Shown here piece after piece: positions 59,246-64,000 of a stretch of 64,000 bases of DNA; the first letter of the stretch is position 1; every line of letters starts with the position of its first letter. The position numbers and the translations under genes are program-made. This DNA comes from HK-STAS-PATE-34 sp031973435 (lineage in GTDB: Bacteria > Patescibacteriota > Minisyncoccia > Phycocordibacterales > UBA9973): NCBI GenBank assembly GCA_031973435.1, contig DALYDA010000002.1, positions 1 through 64,000 of the forward strand. The letters are read 5' to 3'. The notes under the pieces were generated by a model that saw only the letters and a program-made list of their open reading frames with translations, had not been told where the DNA came from and did not search any database.

Positions 59246-59788
59246 ATGTCAACTAATGGGGGCTTCTCCAAGCGAATACTCGAAATACTCTCTAAAAAGA
59301 AGGCTATTTCAATGCATGATATAGGAAATGATATATCACTCGAAAGAGTGGAAAAGGACCCAAAAAAGGCCAAAAATGGGCTTTCTAGGGCACTAAACGA
59401 CCTAGAGAAAGGTGGATATTTGGAACGTCTCGAAGGTGAGCAGACAGAGTTCCTCCGACTTACACCAAAAGGCCGCCAGAGAACCAATAACTTCAAACTT
59501 GAGTCCAAAAACTCCCTTGTTTCCCCTACCTGGGACGGTAAATGGCGGATCGTACTTCTAGACCTTCCAGAGTCACGAAAGGATGAGCGCGAGAGCCTTC
59601 GATATCTCCTCAAAAAGGCAGGTTTCGTATGTCTCAAGAACAGTGCTTGGATTTCCCCCTACCCTTTTGAGTTTCTTTTTGAAAATATTAAAAAAGATCT
59701 AGGTCTTACAACAGAACTTATGATCATAGTATCTGACGAAATAGACGAAGCCACAAGAAAAGAGATCTTCAAAATGTTTGGGAAATAG
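59246..59788 (+). CDS. Winged-helix regulator with PaaX/Cas2-like C-terminal domain
   Basis: A 180-residue protein. The N-terminal part is a winged-helix DNA-binding domain (KRILEILSKKKAISMHDI, LSRALNDLEKGGYLERL). The C-terminal part has the ferredoxin-like Cas2 fold seen in PaaX: WRIVLLDLPESRKDERESLR and GFVCLKNSAWISPYPFE. It is not a CRISPR system; no array or cas1 is nearby. Such regulators are common in CPR and usually act alone on unknown targets. Confidence 0.8.
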   Translation: MSTNGGFSKRILEILSKKKAISMHDIGNDISLERVEKDPKKAKNGLSRALNDLEKGGYLERLEGEQTEFLRLTPKGRQRTNNFKLESKNSLVSPTWDGKWRIVLLDLPESRKDERESLRYLLKKAGFVCLKNSAWISPYPFEFLFENIKKDLGLTTELMIIVSDEIDEATRKEIFKMFGK

Positions 59789-59796
59789 AAATGTGA

Positions 59797-59802
59797 TATA
59801 AT
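59797..59802 (+). promoter_or_regulatory. -10 box of the 189-residue gene
   Basis: TATAAT lies exactly 6 bases before the ATG at 59809. Confidence 0.65.
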
Positions 59803-59808
59803 TTTTCC

Positions 59809-60378
59809 ATGAATTACGACATACCACCCATCACAGACAGTGAGAACCTAGATGACAACAAAGGAAATCTAGAGAACGAGAACAAGCAGGTTTACGAAAC
59901 ACCGACCCCTGAGCAAGCAGAGAGACTGGAGCAATGGAAAGTTGAGCACCCAGGAGAAAGTATTCCTTTTGAGCTTCGAAGAGAAAGCTTTGAGAAAGAG
60001 CTAGCTCAGGTAAATCAACTTATAGAGGAGTTCGAAAAAAGGCATGATCTAAATCGTCTTTTTGAAATAAAGGAACTTCCACTAAAACTTTTGGGACTTT
60101 TTAAAATTGATCGAAACATGTCTGCGGTTGAAGTTGGATTCTACATAGGAACTTGCCTCAAAGATGGAACTATGGGCCCACAGGATGTAGAGAACTACTA
60201 CGCCCGCACGGAAGCAAAGAAAGATCTAATTCCAATTACAGACGTATTCCTTGTTATGCAGAGCGAAACGCAAATATCATTTGATCAACTAAATGAATAC
60301 AAATTGCCTTATCGAGAACTATCAAAAGCAGTTGGGATGATAACTGCAAATAGCAATGTCATAGATCATACAAGGTAG
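59809..60378 (+). CDS. Hypothetical 189-residue protein
   Basis: Not recognised. The N-terminus is polar and acidic (DIPPITDSENLDDN). The rest is helical, with QVNQLIEEFEKRHDLNRLFE and a C-terminal part (VFLVMQSETQISFDQLNEY). No membrane segment. Its start is set by a -10 box 6 bases upstream. Probably a CPR-specific family. Confidence 0.65.
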   Translation: MNYDIPPITDSENLDDNKGNLENENKQVYETPTPEQAERLEQWKVEHPGESIPFELRRESFEKELAQVNQLIEEFEKRHDLNRLFEIKELPLKLLGLFKIDRNMSAVEVGFYIGTCLKDGTMGPQDVENYYARTEAKKDLIPITDVFLVMQSETQISFDQLNEYKLPYRELSKAVGMITANSNVIDHTR

Positions 60379-60382
60379 AAGT

Positions 60383-60411
60383 TTGACAATACGAATAATT
60401 CATAATATAAT
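60383..60411 (+). promoter_or_regulatory. Consensus promoter of the 148-residue gene
   Basis: TTGACA (60383-60388), 17-base spacer, TATAAT (60406-60411); a 20-base leader precedes the ATG at 60432. Confidence 0.8.
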
Positions 60412-60431
60412 ATAGAAAATCATATTATTTT

Positions 60432-60878
60432 ATGAATAAAAAGATTTTTGTAATTTTACAAGACAGCGCCATGGCAAAGAGCATCAATATTATTGCCATA
60501 AAGGAATGGCTTGTTGGAAAAGGTATACCTGAAGATTGTATATCTTTAGAACTCATACCTGAAGGAACCGGAGGAAGCCTCGTCTCTGCAACAGCATTCA
60601 ATTCGTTTCAAGAGGCCCACCGAGCCGATAGCAACAGATTGTTGGTTATGATGAGTTCTTCGCTTATCTACGGGGATGATATTGAAGATGACTTGCATCT
60701 GATTTCTTTTGCATTAAATCTTAAAAAGACTTTCCCGAAACTGAAGTATGCTGTAAGTAGTACACTTCTTGGAAAAGATTGGCAACCAATAGACTATTGG
60801 TTTGAAAAGACTGCATTCGACAAAAGGTCGGAAGAACTTGCAGAAAATATCTTCCAAATCTATACGGAATCAAAATAA
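60432..60878 (+). CDS. Hypothetical 148-residue receiver-like protein
   Basis: Alternating strands and helices (KIFVILQDSAMAKSINIIAI, ADSNRLLVMMSSSLIYGDD) resemble the receiver or flavodoxin fold, but the acidic pocket of true response regulators is missing. No known family. It has its own promoter and terminator. Confidence 0.6.
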   Translation: MNKKIFVILQDSAMAKSINIIAIKEWLVGKGIPEDCISLELIPEGTGGSLVSATAFNSFQEAHRADSNRLLVMMSSSLIYGDDIEDDLHLISFALNLKKTFPKLKYAVSSTLLGKDWQPIDYWFEKTAFDKRSEELAENIFQIYTESK

Positions 60879-60900
60879 CTCAAATTATGAGTTATTTTTT
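60872..60900 (+). terminator. Terminator after the 148-residue gene
   Basis: AAAATAACTCA/TGAGTTATTTTTT with a 5-base loop. Confidence 0.8.
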
Positions 60901-60940
60901 ATTTATACACTTTCACCCCATAAAACAAATAAAGGGTAGT

Positions 60941-60969
60941 TTGACACTTCATCTTTAGTGTGATATTAT
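60941..60969 (+). promoter_or_regulatory. Promoter of the 95-residue membrane protein gene
   Basis: TTGACA (60941-60946), 17-base spacer, TATTAT (60964-60969); leader of about 12 bases. Confidence 0.75.
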
Positions 60970-60988
60970 CTACTAAAAATAAAAAGTT

Positions 60989-61276
60989 ATGAGTTCTTTT
61001 GCTGATGGTTCTAGTACTTCGTTTAAGTTTGCAGGCATGACATTGCTCACACTGCTTGTCGTGCTTCCGCCTGCATGTATACTTTCAGGCATAGTTATAA
61101 ATGGATATTTAAGTACAATCAATGTCCTGCCTTTGCTCGCCTTAGTGTGTACAATTTCTTTTTTCGTTTTTTTAGAAAAAAAACAAATCAGTATTTACAG
61201 ACAGGCTATAATTTTATCGTTACTACTGATAGTATTTTCTTCAAGCATTTCGATATTTTTCGTGCTTTCCATGTGA
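60989..61276 (+). CDS. Small membrane protein, 95 residues, three helices
   Basis: Three hydrophobic helices (about residues 12-38, 42-60 and 68-93) joined by short charged loops (EKKQISIYRQ). Its promoter and terminator are both good. Family unknown. Confidence 0.65.
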   Translation: MSSFADGSSTSFKFAGMTLLTLLVVLPPACILSGIVINGYLSTINVLPLLALVCTISFFVFLEKKQISIYRQAIILSLLLIVFSSSISIFFVLSM

Positions 61277-61297
61277 CTATCTTAATATTAACCTTTC

Positions 61298-61319
61298 AGC
61301 CGCAATTTGCGGCTTTTTA
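61298..61319 (+). terminator. Terminator after the 95-residue gene
   Basis: AGCCGCA/TGCGGCTTTTT hairpin with a 3-base loop, convergent with grpE. Confidence 0.75.
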
Positions 61320-61886
61320 TTTATATACTTTTACTCTTGCTGGGCGGATTATTTTATCAGCTGATTTGTAACCTTTCTGGATAACAAATGATATCTTGTT
61401 GCTTAGAGAGGAGTTTTCGTTCTCCACTTCTTCCATAGCCTCGTGAGTATTTGGGTCTATTTCGTCCCCTTCACTTGGTGATATCTCTGCTACACCGTTA
61501 TCAGACAGAACTTTTATGAGTTGCTGGTGGATATATTCAACCCCAGTACGCCAATTCTTATCTACTTTCTCCCAAGCTTCTTTGTTTGAAAATGCGAGAT
61601 CATATGCGTCGAGTACCGGAAGGAGTTCTTCTACAAAGCCTTCTTTCACATACTCTTTCATTCTAGAAAGTCGAACAGCCTCATCTTTTTTGTAGTTTTG
61701 GAAATCTGCTCGCTCTCTTTGCCAAGAAGTTAGGTACTCTTCTTTTTCTTTACGAGCAAGTTTGAGGTCTGTTCGGAGCTTCTTTAGAGTAGCCTTTATG
61801 TCCTCTTCCCCATCATCGTTATAGACAAACTCGACAACATCATCTTCCACCTCGTTTATATCAATATTGTCTTTTTCTTCATTCAT
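61317..61886 (-). CDS. grpE: Nucleotide exchange factor GrpE
   Basis: A 189-residue exchange factor for DnaK. After an acidic start (MNEEKDNIDINEVEDD), a coiled-coil helix (LKKLRTDLKLARKEKEEYLT) and the GrpE core (RADFQNYKKD, VLDAYDLAF, VEYIHQQLIKVL, HEAMEEVE) follow. The ATG at 61886 is chosen because TATACT lies 7 bases before it; longer starts run into the neighbouring gene. Confidence 0.95.
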   Translation of the reverse strand: MNEEKDNIDINEVEDDVVEFVYNDDGEEDIKATLKKLRTDLKLARKEKEEYLTSWQRERADFQNYKKDEAVRLSRMKEYVKEGFVEELLPVLDAYDLAFSNKEAWEKVDKNWRTGVEYIHQQLIKVLSDNGVAEISPSEGDEIDPNTHEAMEEVENENSSLSNKISFVIQKGYKSADKIIRPARVKVYK

Positions 61887-61893
61887 AAGTTTG

Positions 61894-61922
61894 AGTATAG
61901 CCAATTTTAACGCCTTTTTCAA
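61894..61922 (-). promoter_or_regulatory. Promoter of grpE
   Basis: Minus strand TTGAAA (61922-61917), 17-base spacer, TATACT (61899-61894), 7 bases before the ATG, so the mRNA is likely leaderless. Confidence 0.65.
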
Positions 61923-61926
61923 GAAA

Positions 61927-61950
61927 CAAAAAACACCTCCGGGGTGTTTA
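61927..61950 (-). terminator. Terminator of the 165-residue membrane protein gene
   Basis: Minus-strand AAACACC/GGTGTTTTTTG hairpin, just after the stop at 61948; it overlaps the grpE promoter region. Confidence 0.65.
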
Positions 61951-62445
61951 ATTAAATGCTCTCTGTTGAACTTTAAATTTGGCGTTGAAATAATCCTCTT
62001 CTTTTCTGAGTCTTGCAATCAATGCTTCTAGTTCGGAAATATCAGCAAAGATTTCCCTTTTTGGATCTGACTCATTATAAATAATCTTCTGCTTGTTCTT
62101 CAAGATGTCTGGGTTTGCTTTGAGGAAGGCATTTTTTCTGTTTAGCACTTTCATATGCTTTACTAGTTCTTCTTGGGTTGTATTTAACAGATACCTAGTG
62201 GCTTTAGTTCTATATTTTTCGATATTTGATCCAACAAAGTAAAGAAAAATAAATGATAAAACCAGAGTGGCAATACTTACCCAAGGGAGATATTCTACTT
62301 CCTTGTAAAGTACAAATATGAAATCTACTATTGCTGTGATTCCAAACATAAAGGCCCAAAATATTTTCTTTCCTATAAATATGCATCCGGCCTGGCTTCT
62401 TATTCTTTTTTCCTGAGAAAGCGAAAATTCGTCGTGATTTTTCAT
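61948..62445 (-). CDS. Membrane protein of unknown function, 165 residues
   Basis: Starts MKNHDEFSLSQEKRIRSQAG, with two adjacent hydrophobic helices (about residues 28-48 and 55-73) and a helical, charged C-terminal part. The ATG at 62445 is set by the promoter TTGACG-17-TATAAT upstream; a longer in-frame start at 62556 lies in the rpsI region. Function unknown. Confidence 0.65.
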   Translation of the reverse strand: MKNHDEFSLSQEKRIRSQAGCIFIGKKIFWAFMFGITAIVDFIFVLYKEVEYLPWVSIATLVLSFIFLYFVGSNIEKYRTKATRYLLNTTQEELVKHMKVLNRKNAFLKANPDILKNKQKIIYNESDPKREIFADISELEALIARLRKEEDYFNAKFKVQQRAFN

Positions 62446-62463
62446 AGTGCGTGGTTTTGCGTG

Positions 62464-62492
62464 ATTATATAGAAGAATGACTAGTTCGTCAA
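62464..62492 (-). promoter_or_regulatory. Promoter of the 165-residue membrane protein gene
   Basis: Minus strand TTGACG (62492-62487), 17-base spacer, TATAAT (62469-62464). Confidence 0.7.
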
Positions 62493-62496
62493 TATA

Positions 62497-62524
62497 AAAA
62501 CACCTCTTCCGAGATGTTTTTATT
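62497..62524 (-). terminator. Terminator after rpsI
   Basis: Minus-strand AAAACATCTC/GAGGTGTTTTT with a GGAA loop; it ends the rpoA-rplQ-rplM-rpsI operon. Confidence 0.8.
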
Positions 62525-62540
62525 AGAGTTACTTTGCGAA

Positions 62541-62960
62541 CTATCGCTTTGACCATTGTGGAGATTTTCGAGCTTTCTTGAGACCGAACTTTCTTCGTTC
62601 TTTTGCACGAGGATCTCTCTTGAGATATCCTGCCTTCTTTAGTTTAGACCTAGATTCTTCATCTAGTTCAACAAGTGCTCGTGATACTCCGTGTCGGATA
62701 GCTTCTGCTTGTGAGTTACTTCCTCCACCCTTCACTACAACAGTGATTATAAAAGTTTGTTTACCATCTATGCTTCCGAGTGGATCTCTTACGATAGATG
62801 CTAGCTTTGCAGTTGGGAAATAGTCATCTGCGCTCTTTCCATTTACTTCAAAAGTTCCCTTTGAAGCAGCTTGTAGTCTTACACGAGCAGTAGAAGTTTT
62901 TCGTCTTCCAACTGTTTCTATGTAACCATTTTTTCTTTTTTGAGCTTTTGTTGTTTCCAT
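62541..62960 (-). CDS. rpsI: Ribosomal protein S9
   Basis: A small-subunit protein of 139 residues. ETVGRRKTSTARVRL near the start and the C-terminal KKARKSPQWSKR (P-site tail, ending in Arg) are diagnostic. It is downstream of rplM with 1 base between, the usual bacterial pairing. Confidence 0.97.
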   Translation of the reverse strand: METTKAQKRKNGYIETVGRRKTSTARVRLQAASKGTFEVNGKSADDYFPTAKLASIVRDPLGSIDGKQTFIITVVVKGGGSNSQAEAIRHGVSRALVELDEESRSKLKKAGYLKRDPRAKERRKFGLKKARKSPQWSKR

Positions 62961-62961
62961 A

Positions 62962-63309
62962 TTAATTGTTGATTATTAGCATCTTCATGATGTCGCGTCT
63001 TAGTTTTGTACTTGGAAGCATTCCTTGTATTGCGTTTTTCAAAAGTTCCTTGTGTCCCTTCTTTGCGATAAGTGTGTCCATTCGTGTGATTTTCTGTCCT
63101 CCAGGATATCCACTGTATGACACGAAGTTTGTCCCGAGCATTCTCTTTTCAGAAATCTTTAGTTTTGAAGCATTTTGTATGATAACAGGTTTTCCAACAA
63201 CTTTGTTCTTCACAAATGCAGCTGTTGTTTTACCCAAAAGAACCTTTGCAGCTTCGCTTGCAACTCTTCCTGTAGTTTTATCTTGTGCGTCTATGATGTA
63301 TGGTTCCAT
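62962..63309 (-). CDS. rplM: Ribosomal protein L13
   Basis: A 115-residue large-subunit protein, clearly shorter than the usual ~142 residues. Seen are YIIDAQDKTTGRVASEAAKVL and the central YSGYPGGQKITR; several loops are trimmed, as often reported in reduced genomes. Followed by rpsI. Confidence 0.95.
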   Translation of the reverse strand: MEPYIIDAQDKTTGRVASEAAKVLLGKTTAAFVKNKVVGKPVIIQNASKLKISEKRMLGTNFVSYSGYPGGQKITRMDTLIAKKGHKELLKNAIQGMLPSTKLRRDIMKMLIINN

Positions 63310-63313
63310 AAAA

Positions 63314-63670
63314 TTATTTTACAAATTCGATAATTGCCATAGGACTTCCGTCACTCTTTCTTGGAGGCAACTTCATGATTCTAGTATATCCACCACTTCT
63401 TTTTGCAAAGTCAGGGCCTATGTCCTTGAAAAGTCTTTCGAGAACTGCTTTGTCGTTGTTTACTCTTCCTGCCACAAGTCTTCTGTTTGAAAGACTATCC
63501 ACTCTAGACTTTGTTACGAGAGGCTCGATAAACTTTCTAAGTTCTTTTGCTTTTGCCTCTGTTGTTTGTATTCTACCCTTTAGAACCAAACTTCGTATCA
63601 GAGACTTCAAAAGAGCTCGGCGTTGACCTTTCTCTCTTCCTAGTTTTCTGTTTGTATTGTGGTGTCTCAT
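63314..63670 (-). CDS. rplQ: Ribosomal protein L17
   Basis: A 118-residue large-subunit protein. NRKLGREKGQRRALLKSLIRSLV and the RIQTTEAKAKELRKFIEPLV segment are typical. It lies between rpoA and rplM, the usual bacterial order. Confidence 0.96.
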   Translation of the reverse strand: MRHHNTNRKLGREKGQRRALLKSLIRSLVLKGRIQTTEAKAKELRKFIEPLVTKSRVDSLSNRRLVAGRVNNDKAVLERLFKDIGPDFAKRSGGYTRIMKLPPRKSDGSPMAIIEFVK

Positions 63671-63689
63671 AAACTTATATCAAATGGGG

Positions 63690-64000
63690 TTATTTTAAAC
63701 TAATGCCAAACGCAGCCAGTACTCTCTTGATCTCTTGTATGCCCTTGTCTCCCAATCCTTCGATATCTAGAAGATCTTCTTCCTTCTTTCGTGCTATGCC
63801 ACCGAGTGTACGGATGTTAGCATTTGAGAGGGCATGGATTATTCTAGGGGAAAGAGCCAAAGTGTCAACTCGAGTCTTCATTGCGTCAGTCATGTCTTCG
63901 CCACCTGCCTTCTCTGTTGATTCGCTAGTAGACGCTGCAACCTTTACAGTATCCTCTATCTTTTTTGGTGTAGAGAATCCTACTATTGCCTCGAGTTGTG
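63690..64000 (-). CDS. rpoA: RNA polymerase alpha subunit, C-terminal part (runs off window)
   Basis: The visible 103 residues include the linker and the C-terminal domain with the helix-hairpin-helix motif SPRIIHALSNANIRTLGGIARKKEEDLLDIEGLG. The N-terminal assembly domain is outside the window. The reading frame continues without a stop to the window end. It is the first visible gene of the rpoA-rplQ-rplM-rpsI run. Confidence 0.95.
   Translation of the reverse strand, partial: QLEAIVGFSTPKKIEDTVKVAASTSESTEKAGGEDMTDAMKTRVDTLALSPRIIHALSNANIRTLGGIARKKEEDLLDIEGLGDKGIQEIKRVLAAFGISLK

Noticed and set aside
59246..59788. Cas2 of a CRISPR system
   Set aside because: The Cas2-like fold is fused to a winged helix as in PaaX regulators; there is no cas1 and no repeat array in the window.

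Overview
This 64 kb window is an AT-rich, gene-dense bacterial scaffold. It most resembles a Candidate Phyla Radiation (Patescibacteria) genome, probably of Parcubacteria type; that placement is inferred from gene content, not from a marker tree. Supporting signs are: many very short proteins of unknown function; a GluRS with an amidotransferase subunit (GatB), which implies indirect Gln-tRNA and perhaps Asn-tRNA synthesis; a glycolysis/pentose-phosphate set built around a split transketolase, class II aldolase and GAPDH; DedA, DoxX, DUF2177 and cupin proteins; and start codons that very often sit 6-7 bases after a -10 box, which predicts leaderless mRNAs. UGA is used as a stop. A run of ten N at 52810-52819 shows that this is a gapped, probably metagenomic, scaffold. 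I found no tRNA, rRNA, CRISPR array or intact insertion sequence.

Layout. 0.4-6.6 kb: cell-wall genes mraY-ftsW-murG, then gltX and an EnvC-like M23 peptidase. 6.8-15.7 kb: glmS, L27 and L9, a C-terminal processing protease, a DUF4015 glycosidase-like protein, rsmI, DUF2177, a transglutaminase-like protein, DoxX and a cupin. 15.8-19.6 kb: small acidic and membrane-anchored proteins of unknown function around engB. 19.7-22.8 kb: an unusual island with a possibly structured RNA, an outer-membrane-barrel-like secreted protein, a membrane protein and a zinc-ribbon protein. 22.8-28.3 kb: DedA, class II aldolase, a PfkB kinase and the second transketolase half. 28.3-36.2 kb: first transketolase half, an RPE-like protein, a polysaccharide deacetylase, RpiB, GAPDH (with a duplicated 3' end) and GatB. 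36.3-43.5 kb: a single-domain response regulator, D,D-carboxypeptidase, scpB-scpA, an M20 dipeptidase and aspS behind a T-box leader. 43.5-51.6 kb: ABC exporter, trpS, dnaB, recR, L21, corA and cysS. 51.6-58.7 kb: an orphan histidine kinase broken by the gap, a PurD-like ATP-grasp enzyme, an EamA transporter, dnaJ and dnaK. 58.8-64 kb: a phosphatase-like protein, a PaaX/Cas2-like regulator, small proteins, grpE, and rpsI-rplM-rplQ-rpoA.

How the genes work together. MraY, FtsW, MurG, the D,D-carboxypeptidase, the M23 activator and GlmS make, polymerise and trim peptidoglycan. Transketolase, RPE-like, RpiB, aldolase, PfkB and GAPDH form a non-oxidative pentose-phosphate/lower-glycolysis route. 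GltX, AspS, TrpS, CysS and GatB charge tRNAs, and aspS appears to be controlled by uncharged tRNA through the T-box. DnaK, DnaJ and GrpE are the Hsp70 machine, with grpE separate from dnaK-dnaJ.

The most notable observations are the aspS T-box, the barrel-like protein in a lineage thought to lack an outer membrane, a GAPDH 3'-end duplication that brackets a 100-residue gene, the systematic leaderless start signature, and several tiny conserved-looking proteins (21-48 residues).
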